This document shows, in pieces, positions 45,481-57,481 of a stretch of DNA of 63,009 bases (its first letter is position 1; each line of letters starts with the position of its first letter). The stretch is from Mycocentrospora acerina. Taxonomy: Eukaryota > Ascomycota > Dothideomycetes > Pleosporales. The stretch spans positions 1-63,009 of the forward strand of contig JAKUHH010000239.1 in NCBI GenBank assembly GCA_022701365.1. Reading direction: 5' to 3'. A program made the position numbers and the translations under genes. The notes under the pieces are model-generated. The model saw only the letters and a list, made by a program, of their open reading frames with translations. It had not been told where the DNA came from and made no database searches.

Positions 45481-46617
45481 TATTAAATTAATATTTGTAC
45501 GATTTCTGATTACCGCGATTTCATTTTGTAGTCACGACTCACAGCAGCGATTGACTTAGTAGCGATACTTTGACTGTACAAGTCGAAGAAACACCAATCT
45601 GTTACAGCTACTAGCGATTGTGCCTTCACCCCTGTCCACAGTTGCAACGATGTTCTGCATTGCTCAAATAATGACTTTCAGCCGCCTCGCCATCTTAAAT
45701 CGACGGACGGCCGACAGACAAAGTAGCAGCAGCTAGCGTGCGATCATGCAGCGAATCAGGGAACAGACTGAATGATGCGCAAGGTACATGCACCACTGAG
45801 TGTGCAAGGCCAGACCGTTGACCTTTGCGAGAGTGTGTGCTGAGCGATAATGTGGTTGTGAGCGAGGATGAAGCTGCACTCGCTAGTAGCTTTCCCCCTT
45901 GCATGACAAATATCCCAGCGTCCCGAAAACAACCAATGAGAGCAAAAGGATTGCGCAAAGTCCAAAGCAAAATACTCTTTAAACAAAGCACAACAATTAG
46001 GGGTTACATTTTAAGTTGACTGTTGATTTGTCACACTATTTGCAATAATGCAGCATTTTAAAACGCATATCATCGTGCTATTTACTCGGCATACCAGGCT
46101 TTCGATACGTAAGAAAAGAAGTTACAATCATTTCCAATGTATAGAAGAGTAGATAATGGGTCATTAAGCGCTTCAAATGAACAATGACATGAGCGCTAAG
46201 CCTTCAATGGCCCCCGTCTCCATATTTCAAGCATTTTCGTTCCCCCCGAAGTTTACTCATAGTGAACAGGTAAATTATTACCAGTCAATGTGGCTTCACA
46301 TCACTCCAATGCTGCAGCAGTAACAGCAGCCGATAAGCTAACTGACAGTATCTGGCGTGCGGTTTGAACAGTTCATCCATGGAAAAACTGAGTAACGTTG
46401 GAGGCTACCACCCCAACATATGTGCATGTCTAGGCTATCGAGATTTAGATTTAGTCCGCAAAGCGATGTTGCGACAAGCACCGAAAGCAAGCCACCTTCG
46501 CTAGTGAAATACTACATTCAAGGAACTTATAAGTAAGTCTAGGCTTCTTTTTCTCTCCTAATTTTCAAACCAAAGTAAAAAAAATCCATTTCTCCATACT
46601 CTCTTCCAAACGCAGTC
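45481..46617. promoter_or_regulatory. Shared intergenic region between P450 and terpene synthase
   Basis: The 1137-bp divergent intergenic region probably holds both promoters. It contains a family 2 long MITE (about 45890-46135) and an arm of the 38.5-kb inverted-repeat family (45867-45890). ACCAATGAG and other CCAAT boxes come with the MITE. No TATA or cluster-regulator site was assigned. Confidence 0.5.
45890..46135. repeat. MITE, family 2 (long form)
   Basis: The left arm contains CCCGAAAACAACCAATGAGAGC; the interior ACTCTTTAAACAAAGCACAA...CACACTATTTGCAATAATGC matches the copies at 39.9 kb and 62.7 kb; the right arm ends near AAGAAGTTAC. Diverged. Confidence 0.6.
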
Positions 46618-47961
46618 ATGTTAACTCCACTTAACCAAGAAAGTCTGCTTAAGGAATTAGTAGGACATTCTATAACCATACCAGATCTCAAGGCTATAAT
46701 CATAGATTGGCCTGGAGATGTCAATATTCATGTGGATCGGCTGCGTATTGAGGTGGAAAAAAGGCTGGAAAGGTTTGTTTTCGCAGTATGACCGTCACGA
46801 ATTAGATCTGACCTGTTTTAGATTGTTCTCTGGCGAACGTCTCGAAAAAATGAAGGCCGCAGATCTAGCATTGTTTACCTCTTCATGGTGGCCATATGCA
46901 CCTTTTGACGAGCTTTGTATCGCAACACACTTAGCCACATGGGTGAGCTAATTGAACTATTAAGGACGAAGTACATCTTGCTAATGTTGCACAGCTTTTC
47001 GCATGGGATGACGGTTTGCCCAATTCTGCTCTGCCGTATTGTTGTTCTCCGCTGATGTTCTCTAGAAACCGATTCCAAGGAGTACTCTAATCTCCTCTGC
47101 AGTCAAGACAATGCAGCCGAATTCTGCAAGCGCACCAAGCTATATATTACAGCCTCTCTCTCTAATGTATCAGGGATCAGTAACATCACCTCAAACCAGA
47201 TTATTGTGGACTTTGAGCCGTTCGCAAAGGCAATCATACAACGATACAATACAGGTTAGTCTTTGCCTACCAATTTACACCGAGTACTTCATTGACCGTA
47301 GTTCCCAGAACAAGTTGAAGTTTTTTCCAAAGAGCTATTAAGATACGTAGAATCCACTGAGATAGAGCAGCAACTCCAAGTGAATGGCCAGATACCAACG
47401 GTTGAAGAGTACATCCAACGCCGCATGGGATCAAGCGCCGTAACAGTTTGTTTAGCGCTGACAGATCTCTGCTATAAAACAAACACTACCAGAATCCTCA
47501 AAGACAAGGATATGCAAACAATCTGGCGTGCAGCAAACGTCGTAACATCGCTCATAAACGACATACTTTCGTTGAAGAAGGAGTTTGCCCTCAGACAGAT
47601 TAATAGTGTCCTTCCCCTTCTTTACGTTGAGCACAAATCCTTGGATAAAGCTATGCAGGAAGCTGAACGACTGATCCAAGAGGCCGTCCAAGACTTGAAC
47701 GTTGCGGAACAATCGCTTATGAGCCGGTGGAGCGAGGACAACCCCCAGACAATGAGCATAAAGAAGATGGTTAAAGCTTGCAAGTACGCATGCAAGGGCA
47801 ACTTGAGTTGGAGGTTTGTTCAGACCCTACGATCCGTAGCGTTTCGCTTACAGATCTTTAGTCTCGCATCACGTCGTTTCAGGCTTGATGCTGCAAGCAG
47901 TGGCAGTGTCAGGACTATTCGGTTAGAGCAACCTTTGTGTTTGCAGCAAAATGCTAGGTAA
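46618..47961 (+). CDS. Class I terpene synthase (6 exons, intact frame)
   Basis: Joining 46618-46772, 46822-46942, 46995-47013, 47066-47254, 47309-47813 and 47862-47961 gives 362 residues with no stop; all introns are 48-54 bp, GT-AG, and all phases agree. The Asp-rich metal site is assembled across the 19-bp third exon and the fourth: WDDETD (Asp97, Asp98, Asp101). The NSE triad is NDILSLKKE (Asn245, Ser249, Glu253). KAADLALFTSSWWPYAPF and MGSSAVTVCLALTD are typical of fungal sesquiterpene-type cyclases, and the C-terminal SRRFRLD occupies the place of the usual RY pair (RF here). It should cyclise a prenyl diphosphate, most likely farnesyl diphosphate, in the cytosol with Mg2+. Length is normal for the class. 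It is divergent from the P450, forming a minimal terpenoid cluster. Unsplit translation breaks at every intron, so simple ORF calling misses its N-terminal third. Confidence 0.9.
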
Positions 47962-48554
47962 AGGGCTTGACCACAAGCTAGCGGAATCGCTATTATGACG
48001 AGTCGATTGGCCTTACTCTGTGATGGTCATTACTTCTTGTGACAAAAAAGTTGTGGCAATAGCAGTAAATGATGAGCTACTCATCACCATTGATATGTCG
48101 AAATCCGCGTTCAGTTTAATTTCTTGCATCGCTGATGCGATACAATTCGTCGGATGATGGCAAAATTCGTCTTGTGCAATAAGCTTTTCAAACAAACTAG
48201 ATAGTAATTATTCGTGCATTACAGAGACCATAATGATGGCAGACACGTTCTTGCGTCGCTCTTGCGAGAATTCGGCCAACTGTTATTCTGAGATCATGGC
48301 GAGATTGATACCATCTGTTGGACAACGCCATGCTCATAATCATGATAGATCTGCAAGCACATTGATAAGGAAAGCGAAAATGGCAAATGGCAGATGGGTT
48401 CCAGAATCGTGAGAAGTTTTGCAATCGTGATTAGTCTTGTCATGGTGATAGGCTCCGCAATCATGAGTGATCTCGTGGCAGTGACAAAGGCGCTAGTCAA
48501 CTGTGAGAATATCCGCCGCAGGGCAAATGTACCTCTTCGCATGTTAAATAAATT
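47962..48554. other. Intergenic, no gene seen
   Basis: 48220-48500 contains many ATCATGA / AATCGTGA-like short repeats but no gene. Confidence 0.45.
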
Positions 48555-48699
48555 TACGCTCCTCCCTGCGCGGCGAAAAATCCAGTGGACCGAAAATAGC
48601 CAATGAGACACTGCTTTAGGTTGCGATATCTGCCATCCTTGCGCTCTCATTGGTTGTTTTCGGCCCACTTGGTTTTTCGCTGCGCAGGGGGGAGCGTTA
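48555..48699. repeat. MITE, family 2 (short form, best-preserved copy)
   Basis: 145 bp, with TTACGCTCC at the left and GGAGCGTTA at the right. The arms of about 55 bp are inverted complements (GGCGAAAAATCCAGTGG... against ...CACTTGGTTTTTCGC), each with a CCAAT box (GCCAATGAGA / CTCATTGGTT). A TA target duplication is likely. Confidence 0.85.
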
Positions 48700-48888
48700 C
48701 AGAGAAAAAACATGTATCAACACTACTAATTTTTGAAGCTGCTTGCTACACCCTAGTTCTTGTCTCACGTTCTAGCAGTTCTTAGGTCTTCAGACAAGAT
48801 TATGTCGTTAAGGCGACTCAGAATGTTTGGTGGTTGGAAGTAGATAAATGACTTAGCTGAGAACAAAGGGAAAATTATAATACTGAGC

Positions 48889-49034
48889 TAACGTCCATCC
48901 CTGCGTAGCGGGACATCCTGTGTGCCGGGACCGGCCAATCAGCTCGCTTAAATCACAGATTTCTGTCCAAAATCTGCAAGTTGATTGGCTGGTCCCGGCA
49001 CGCAGGGTGTCCTGTTACGCAAGGACGGACGTTA
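48889..49034. repeat. Foldback MITE, family 1 (complete)
   Basis: 146 bp including terminal TA. Arms TAACGTCCATCCCTGCGTAG... and ...TTACGCAAGGACGGACGTTA are near-complete inverted complements with CCAAT boxes. Lies 190 bp right of the family 2 copy. Confidence 0.93.
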
Positions 49035-50769
49035 GTACACCTTGGCCTCAAGACATGCACTCATGATTACAAGATGAGAATGTAAGTATCATCACATCAT
49101 ATTACGCACATAATCAGGCAACCATTAAATTAAGAAAAGGTGATACCTTGGATGAGGCGGGTGTGAAATTCCAGAAAATGATAAATACACGAATACAACG
49201 ACTTAATAATAAGCTGCAGTCAAAATTCGTGCGCCAAGACGCAGTTGCAGAAACCGGTAGCGCGTCACTGAGCCGTGACATGTGTTCTAGCAAATAAGCT
49301 TTTGGCGCAGGGAAGCACAGAGACGGAGGACAGTGAATAGCAGTCTCTCTATTCGGACGAATGACAGGTAGGCGACAGGTAGTACTGCTGTAGTTCGTTG
49401 ATGCACGAAAGTACAATGTAAGCAGTCTTTACAACACACGAACTTCTGAGTTTATAATTTTAGGGAAATGTAGACTAATCGATATGAGCAGTCTTTAAAG
49501 ATTTAATTTCAAGGCTCACGTTGACTGTAAATAGCTGCACTATTCTTTCAAGTAACAGTTATTTAGGCTTTACATTGAACAATTGTAAATCTATCCAATC
49601 GCAAGCACTACCACGAGTCAATTCTATCTTTCTTTCTAAGAAGTTGCCTAATTTTGGCTGACCCCACGTTTAGAGTAGCGCTATGACTTCAAGGAATGTC
49701 GTGTTAACCTGACATGATTATCGACTGATGTATGTAGGTGTCCCGAGCCTTTTGACTGGAGTAATCATGAGCGGTCTGCTCACAATATCGAGCGATCTAC
49801 TCACGATATCAAGCGTGAGTGCACATAGAGCTTACTATGAGCCGGGTGAGCTGATGCGGCGTAGTTGCTAGTGCGATGTGGTTGCGCGGCACGGTTGTGC
49901 GGCGTGGTTGTGCGGTGTGATTGCTAGCTGTCACACTTGGCCTTATAGTACGCGGATTTCTGATAGCCTATCCGTAACTCTTCTGACAATTTGATGCTCC
50001 GAACTTAGACATGGCGGCGATAAGTATGAGTTTTGCACACGCTCACGTGAAAGCGAATAGCTGGTGTGGGGAATCGGTGGTGGCAAGGATATCTTTCCGA
50101 TGATAGCCGGACAGTCGTTCCATGACATGTCTAAAATTCTGCTTATGGCGCCTTCATGACGACCACCACCGCGAACACTGCCTGAGAGGTACGTACCGAG
50201 CACCTGTTATCTGCTATAGTAGTCGAAGCGTTCATCATTCTTCGTAGATGATTTAGTACGTTCCTTTAGTGTTTCTTAGGGCCTTGTAGTCTACACTTGC
50301 TAGTGTACGTTGCTTTCCCGTATTCTTTTCGTTACAATGGAATGAGAAATTACACGCCACGTGTACTAAATACCCGCTAGTTTAGTCAGTGAGTTTGCCG
50401 TTGGTTTGTCTAGATTCGGAATTTTGCTCAAAATACGGCGCAACTAGACCATTTCATAGCATGTAGTTCAATATGTGGCAATGACAACTGATAAACGCTT
50501 TACTAGTTTTCTAGTCCTCATTGAGCTCTGCAGCATGATCTCCAGTACAAGTCTAATGATTCGGGTCGCAGCCGTTGCTTTCAAATCCAGTCGCGAGCCG
50601 ACCAACGTTTGACAAGCCCTTAATACTTCCACACGTAAACGGACAGCTTACGGCAAGATACCTCGTTCCAGGTCACGCTAATCTTGAAAGAACAGCTTTG
50701 ACAGGTTGTAGTCTATGCCTCCGTGATATTCAAACTCTCCTGATAAGAGCTGGATTGATCTATAAGTGA
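49035..50769. other. Gene-poor stretch
   Basis: 49114-49416 (-) and 49943-50203 (-) are open but without motifs. 49855-49925 holds a short degenerate tandem of GTGGTTGTGCGGC-like units. No gene is supported. Confidence 0.45.
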
Positions 50770-51588
50770 ATTATCGCCCTTATTTCATGTTTCGCCAAGC
50801 CAAACGTGTCGGCAAATGTCCAGATTCGCCCTTTCCATAGCAGATGTGGCATATGTCGGACCGGGTGTGAGAGATCTGAAAGTGAAGTCAAATGTCTGTT
50901 TGCTAAACAGTCAGGCCGTGTCTGAAGCAAGACTGATGCTGTAGATGATATCACATTGCTCCAAATGCGCTTTCTGATGCGGAAGGTTTTCGAAATATCC
51001 CCTTGATTGATGGGAGGACGTCAGGAGTTTGAGTGTTTTGTTAGCTGAGTAGATGTCGGTGACGTATTCAATGCCGCAGAACGGGAAAACGACAGGTTCC
51101 CCTGAAAGGTGATGTTCGTTGGGAACTTCTCCCCAAACGTGAAAGCGGAGACATTGATGGCAAATCCACTTAAGAGGGTCATTCTGACAGAGCAAAATAT
51201 AGCGCAAAAGACGTAATTTTTGTAACCTGTTGGTATTCTTTGGATTTTGGAAGGATTTGAATACAGCCTCTCTGTACAGAATTTTGAGGGCTTGGGATGT
51301 GTGTGCTAGGCATTACTGGGCCGTGAGATCCAGGTACCGAAATATATCGGTGACTATCTCAGTTGGGAGACAAGAAAACTCTGCTTTCAGGCTATTATTT
51401 GTGCCAAGGACCAACCGTGCTATAAGGGAGAGCAATGGTAAGTGTATGTTAAGTGACATTGTAGTAGTAGGCGACTTCAAATTATGGTTCAGGGACATGA
51501 TGACTCTTTTCTGCATGTCGAGACACAAGGCTATATGAGCAAGAACAATCCTAGTGGGGAACCCATCTCCCTGGACTTTTTCTCGCAT
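50770..51588 (-). pseudogene. F-box protein relic
   Basis: The leftward frame shows an F-box (FSCLPTEIVTDIFRYLDLTAQ, about 51380-51316), an in-frame TAA at 51313-51315, then CLAHTSQALKILYREAVF and RLQKLRLLRYIL, a Cys-containing block (WICHQCLRFHVWGE), and a C-terminal region (TFRSLTPGPTYATSAM) after TGA 50911 and before another TGA (GET-stop-NK) near 50795. All stops fall in the same frame and no frameshift is needed, so a few transitions (CAA to TAA, CGA to TGA) disabled it. F-box proteins select substrates for SCF ubiquitin ligases; the C-terminal part is typical of large fungal F-box families. The start may be an internal Met near 51460. Confidence 0.8.
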
Positions 51589-52618
51589 CTCAGGGAAACT
51601 ACCCCTGAATGCACTTGCCGGTTTTAAGGTGTGCAGGCCGCTATCATGAATAGAGAGATGACCTATGAGGAATTGGCGGGTGGATAAGTAATGGTCGAAA
51701 GTCTTGCCAAGTCAACGCGCGGACCCTGTGCCTGCATGGCAAGAACCCATTGTACAGAAAATTGGACAACTTTCAAGCAATCAAAGTGGCTAAAAAATCG
51801 TCTAAAAAAAACCCACCGATAGCCAACTCAAAGAAAAAATCCTTTCCCGTTATGCGAGTCTAAAGAACTAATTGTGTATGATTTTTCGCGATCCTTGCGC
51901 TCCTATTGGTTGTTTCCGGCACACTGGTATTTTCACCATATTGGGAAGGACGTTACACCATTGGCAAAGGCCACAAAGTTTACGGCGCAATTTGGATGCC
52001 TCCAAGTGGTTGTGTTGGCAGGAGTCCTCTGGCATGGATGACCCGCAATAATACATCACCACGTAACGGTTACACAGCGCGCAGCTTACGACACGCTTTT
52101 GAGGAGGGGGTGGTTCATCATCACAAGTAAAATATTAGGTTTCTACAGGACAACGCATTGGTTCACGTTGCAAAAGATACAGAGGAGAAGTCAGAACGTC
52201 ACGGGACGTGAACTATAATCATTCGGCAAGCGGGTCCTATCATGAGAAGAGCACTTCGAGGCTAAAGGTTTTTAGGTTGATTTTTGAAGTAAATCGATGA
52301 GTACCTGAAATAGTCTGAGCTCTTTTTAGTTCAAAATATACTTTTGATCCAGTTGTAGTGGTTCAAATGTACTAACTTAATGTTGGTGGGGAGGCCCAAG
52401 CAGTCCTGCGACTTGACTTTTGTCTTGTGGCTGTTCTGGCGAACAAATGTCTAGAGAAAAAGGTGTCGTTTCAATCGTCAAACCTTCAGAATCGGTCTCT
52501 GTTGTATTCGGTGGAATTTGGCTGTTGTATTGGTGCTGATACGGCTAAACTGAGGCGCTGGACGTGAAGCACAGACTTATTTCGACTGATCAAGCCGCAC
52601 ACGAGCGTGAAAACTAGG
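51589..52618. other. Intergenic with half a family 2 MITE
   Basis: 51885-51955 is the right half of a family 2 element. No gene is supported elsewhere. Confidence 0.5.
51885..51955. repeat. MITE family 2, right half
   Basis: GCGATCCTTGCGCTCCTATTGG...GGAAGGACGTTA matches the right arm of family 2; the left arm is not recognisable. Confidence 0.65.
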
Positions 52619-52764
52619 TAACGTCCGTCCTTGCGTAACAGGACACCCTGCGTGCCGGGACCAGCCAATCAACTTGCAGATTTTGGACAGAAATCTGTGA
52701 TTTAAGCGAGCTGATTGGCCGGTCCCGGCACACAGGGTGTCCCGCTACGCAGGGATGGACGTTA
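52619..52764. repeat. Foldback MITE, family 1 (complete)
   Basis: 146 bp in the opposite orientation to the 48.9-kb copy (TAACGTCCGTCCTTGCGTAA... to ...GGATGGACGTTA). It ends 135 bp before the putative start codon of the next gene. Confidence 0.93.
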
Positions 52765-52898
52765 GCACCTAACAGTCGCGGTTGGAGTGGTGTGTGCACG
52801 GCAACACCGAAACATCTCCGGTTGCCACACAAGTGGCCGATCGTCAACAAGACCTCAAGACGCAACCTCATCCCGATTACCGCTTTTGTTGCGTGCGA

Positions 52899-54421
52899 AT
52901 GTCTACCACGATGAAGCGCCGTATATCTTGTGTCGATACATCGCAGCTGTCTCACTGCAGCGGGTGCAGTTCACGTTGTTGCAAAAAACGACGCGCCGAT
53001 GTTGGGGCACGCTGCTCCGCTTCCTCCCCGCCCCCATCGAACCCATCCTTGCAGACATTCACACTCACCACAAAGACACTCAACCACACTCCAAAAACAG
53101 ACTGCAAGGTCCACGAATTGTCAGTGCAGCACTGGGTGGAAACTTTCAAGGCTGTCAGCGACGCAGTTATAATGGACACGCCCCCAACACCCTGGAACCC
53201 GTCCTCGCGCGGTCGCGGCCGACGCACTGCGAACCGCACTCGCGGATCGCGTACGCCTAGTCCCAGCAAAAAGCCCTCCCCACAGACATATCGCACGCGG
53301 AATATGTATCACGCGAATGTCTTTGTTGATCACCTTGGATATCTCCCACCTGCCATCAACGCTGAAGTGCGACATATCCTAGCTATTGATTCGTGGAGCC
53401 AAGTTGTGTCTGCCGTGGATGAAGCTACTCTCGCTGCAACAGTTACATCGTTCCATGGTGATTCGCAGAGCAATGCGCGCGATTGTTCCCTTGAGGGCGA
53501 TTGGAAGAACAGTTTGTACAATGCAGTGAGGAGTGTGCTGAATCTACGGCCAAGCGCGCTGAAGACGCACATGACGGAGAAGCGTAAGCCTGTCAGCCCT
53601 AACTATATTGTCTTCCAAGAGAAACTGACTTGCTACTAGTCTGGAACAGTGAACTCAAGCCCATCGGCACTCCGTTTGATGATTCTCAGTCTGAAGACCA
53701 TAACGAAGCGATCACCCCTCGCGTCGTTGTATCTTAATCTGCTCTTCCCACCTTCGATGCAGCCGCTGCCGAACAGATCGCCTCCGCATTCGCTAGTTCC
53801 GCTCCTTCCCTGCCTCCCTCCACCCGGTCCGTCGCGTGGACGACAAGTACCGACGCCGCCGATCCTTACCATATTTCAACGCCTAAACCAGACATCACCA
53901 TCGGCCTCGCTCACACATCCTTTTCAAACTCAATCCAATGTCGCCTTATTGACCATCAATTCTCGAAGTTGATACTAAGCGATCCGCATACAGCCGATAT
54001 GGGCTTACGCTTTCCATTCCTCATCGTGGAAGCAAAGGGTCTCAGCCAGACTGGTGGCCTTGTTACTGCCCAGAATCAGGCCGCTATTGGTGCTGCATCC
54101 ATGCTTACTATCTTGAAGGACCTCGCACAGCAGGCTGCATGGAACGCTAGCGTGTCCAGCACACTGATCAGCGAACTCACACCGCCAACATTTTGTTTCT
54201 CTATTGTAACTGAAGGTCCAACACATGAGCTATGGGTACACTTTGAATACGAGAGTGCAGTACATATGGAGTGTGTGAAGTTGTGGCGTACCACACACAA
54301 GCGTGACGCGAAGGAGTTGGTGTATAGTTTGGCAAGAATCATAGATTGGGGGAGCGGGAGTTTCAGGGAAAGAATGGTCAACCTGTCAGAGAAGGTACCA
54401 AAGCGTGCGCAACTTGTGTAA
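52899..54421 (+). pseudogene. PD-(D/E)XK nuclease-like protein, one TAA in exon 2
   Basis: Two exons, 52899-53583 and 53640-54421, joined over a 56-bp intron (GTAAGC...CTACTAG) read 489 codons. ATG 52899 (STTMKRR) is my preferred start; the frame is open back to 52782. Exon 1 has Cys-rich and Pro/Ser/Arg-rich parts and a helical block (VFVDHLGYLPPAINAEV). Exon 2 carries KPDITIG and, after about 40 residues, FLIVEAKG, the spaced D...E-x-K of a restriction-endonuclease-like fold, then Gln-rich helices and a C-terminal LARIIDWGSG block. One in-frame TAA lies at 53735-53737; a +1 frame reads SLYLNLLFPPSMQ across it, so the lesion could be a pair of small indels instead. Proteins of this kind form a large fungal family with unknown function. 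Otherwise undamaged. Confidence 0.65.
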
Positions 54422-55750
54422 CCATTAGCTCGACGGAGCAGTGCAGCTAGTAAAGATGTAGGGTGTGGGTTGCGATTCACATTACAATTGGTTGCAAAGT
54501 GACTAAATCGCAGCATTTGAGAAACTTTTAACTATTCATCAGTTTATACATCATTCTCTACGCCATGATACCTAGCCTAACTCAACAAAGCTCACTTAGT
54601 TAGAACAAATGGTAAAATTCCAGGAAACGTCTAAACTATATGCATAAGATTGCCCTTCTTGGGCTTGCTGCTGTGAAGCATAGGGCTGATTTTGTGTTTG
54701 CTGCACACTATTGCGACCTTTGGTTCACTAGGTGGAAGTCCATCTAACCCTTTTTTAATCTCTTCACTATTCAATTTAATTATCAACATCATATGAGATT
54801 GACGCTACCAATCATGCTAAGCTCGTCTCATCAATAAGCTCTATTGAGACTGCGCGCATTTTTACTTGCTCTATGTAGTATCTGGAATTTCTTTTAATCT
54901 TTTAATCTAGACCAATTGGTTATTTGACTATTACATGCAATTTGAGAAACCCACTCTAAAACGCAACTTCTGATGTAGGTTACTCTTTAGACCTTCATTG
55001 TAGGTATAGAACAATGATGCAGTAGCTTCTTTAGATAAAATTAGGAGGGAATTGCGCGAAATTGACAAGGCATTATTTAGCATTGAATTGCGAATTACAG
55101 ATACTAAACATGCCTCTGATACAAGTTAGCGTTACAGGATTACTATAAAAATATGACTAGCATCTTTGAATTCTTCATCTTAGAGACGTTTGCTTGCAGC
55201 GGCGTTTCTCATATTGAAGACAAGAGTCAGAAATTAATGTAATTCTGAACTGTGATTTTAACTCGCAGTGTCTTTTATATGACATCAGACGTATAGATTC
55301 TATTTTGCTTTCACTTTCTTGAAGTCACTGTTATTTAGCCTACTTTTTTAAGTGGGCGCTTATGCCACAGCAGAGATTTTGTATTCTCTTTTATTGCGTG
55401 GGAATATACTTGCCTACTAGCTTGTGGATGTAGATTTGTAGCATAGTACTGCATGACACTGTTCCATCTGTAACAGCAACAAAAACCTATTGTCTTTTAC
55501 ATCTTTACCTTAAAGAGACTCTTTAGTCTTACTAATTTATTCTTTAATTTTTAATGAAGCTTATTAACTTAATATCTGCTAGTTTACCAGCTTATTATAG
55601 AGCGCATTGAAAAAAATTCATAACTTGTATTAGACGCTCACGTGTCACGATTACCAAATCATGAAGAATTCAAAAGTGAGGAAAGTTCTAACATCTTTAT
55701 GACCTATTTACATATCCGCTTCACGTATTAGTTTCAACTCTAGATACAAA
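54422..55750. other. AT-rich gene-poor stretch
   Basis: Stop-dense on both strands; no gene, repeat or transposon end recognised. Confidence 0.5.
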
Positions 55751-57388
55751 TTGCACTTTTCATCAAACATTGCCCACCTAATTAATCCACCATCTTATCA
55801 CATTGCCAAGATAAATACTCTCAGCAGAGGAAAGGTACTACTTCATGCGTGGTCAAGTAAATACCATGCACTCTATATGGACACAGGCGAGCTGAAGATA
55901 ATGAATGTCAAAACCTATAAGTTTGAACATATCAATCCTAACTGCGAGATACTAGACATATATTCGATGGTCTTCAATCAAAAAACTCTTTACATTGGCG
56001 GTACAGGTTACATTCAAGTCATAGAATTAGAAAATAGAGAGTGGAAAGAGAAGAGAAAAGAAAAGCATCTAATAGATTCAGAAGGCTTGCCTATCCATAT
56101 TCTTGCTGCAAACGAAAAGATGACTCTATTTTATGTTCATCATCAGGTTTTTCGTTTTGGCTGGCATCAGCAAGGGATGGTAATTTATAAAAATAAAGGT
56201 TTTGGCACAAGTAGCCATCCCCACGAAGAAAGATATGATATAAAAGGCCACATTCAGTGCGGGAAAGGCTTCCTCAACAGCAAAAAGTTAGTCCTAGTTC
56301 ACGACAATCGTCCTTCACGCATGTTAAGAGTCTCACAACTCACTTTCAAAGACAAACATCTTGTGCTAGGGAATTATGTATCAGTAGAGGAATTGTGGAT
56401 GAACTTCAAAGTATTTGGCATTAGTGAACAAGAAGTCGTGTTCAAAGGCATGGATTCGTACTTTATCAAACTTCCGCCTATCTTTCCACATACTGAAATC
56501 GACTCTTATTCTTTGAGGTTAAATAGACGATGGAAGGAACAACGTTTCCCAGGGAAATTTCCTGATGAGTTCAAAATGAGCAACGATGAGAAAAAGAAGG
56601 ATAAGAAAAAGAAGGATACGAAAAAGAAGAATAAGAAAAAGAAGGATACGAAAAAGAAGAATAAGAAAAAGAAGAGTAAAAAAAGGAGGAATAAGGATAA
56701 GAATGATGATAAAGATGGTCATAAAAAATTGACTGAAGAGGATTCAAAAAATAGACATACATAAGAGGAATATCAGGCACAAGAGGATATGGATAGAGAG
56801 GAGACCACTTACCGTGCTCTGAATCGTTATGAAAGTGACGCTGCCGATACTGACAGCGAAAAAACTTCGCTTGACGACGACTATCTGACAGGAGAATCTA
56901 ACAGTAGCGATGGAGATAGTGTAAAACATTAATTGATTTACCGCCACGAAGTAACGCTAGGAGGAGGCATATTCTTTACCAATCCGATCGGCACTAGTGC
57001 ACAACGGAACGAAATTTATTATTTTGTTTGGTTCGAAAGCTCCTCTACCTATTCAGATCTACGAATTAGCATTGCTCGGCGTTATGTACACAAAAAGAAG
57101 TGGCATATACATAGAACTTTTGACGTTGACTTGAAGTTACAACACGGCGACCTTCATTTTGATCTGCAAACAGATAGAGAATACGTTGTAGTTATAGTAG
57201 ACCAAGGCGAGCCGGAACAGATGATACCCAGTAGCATCTTAAAGTTTAAAATCTCTACATTGATTGCGGTAGGGCGTGGAAATAGAGCTGTTGGGGAACA
57301 GGTTGCTAGTGCCATCAATCACACTCTGGAGTCAGGGCTGGAAAGCAGGAAAACAGGAATTTTAAGGATTGGAAACGGATGTGTATAA
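55751..57388 (+). pseudogene. Unknown paralogue X, Lys-rich linker, two TAA stops
   Basis: One frame covers 55751-57388 with TAAs at 56762-56764 and 56930-56932, both consistent with CAA to TAA. The N-terminal 270 codons resemble a beta-propeller-like domain (YHALYMDTGELKIMNV, TLYIGGTGYIQVIE) and align with paralogue Y at 60.1-61.5 kb. Then comes a highly basic repeat (56580-56700; lysines with D, T or N, DNA unit about 30 bp), an acidic segment (SDAADTDSEKTSLDDDY), and a C-terminal domain (EIYYFVWFESS, VVVIVDQGEPEQ). The start codon is uncertain because the open frame begins with TTG. I do not recognise the family. Decay is minimal: two stops, no frameshift. Confidence 0.6.
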
Positions 57389-57481
57389 ATTAAAATGAAA
57401 CACTTTAAATGCTACAAGCAATCTCAGGTAAACCTTAAGCTATTGTTAGAATCCTTGCATCCTCACGTAGTTAAGTATGTA

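Noticed and set aside
52952..53572. Minus-strand frames of up to 114 codons
   Set aside because: Shadows of the rightward PD-(D/E)XK-like coding sequence.
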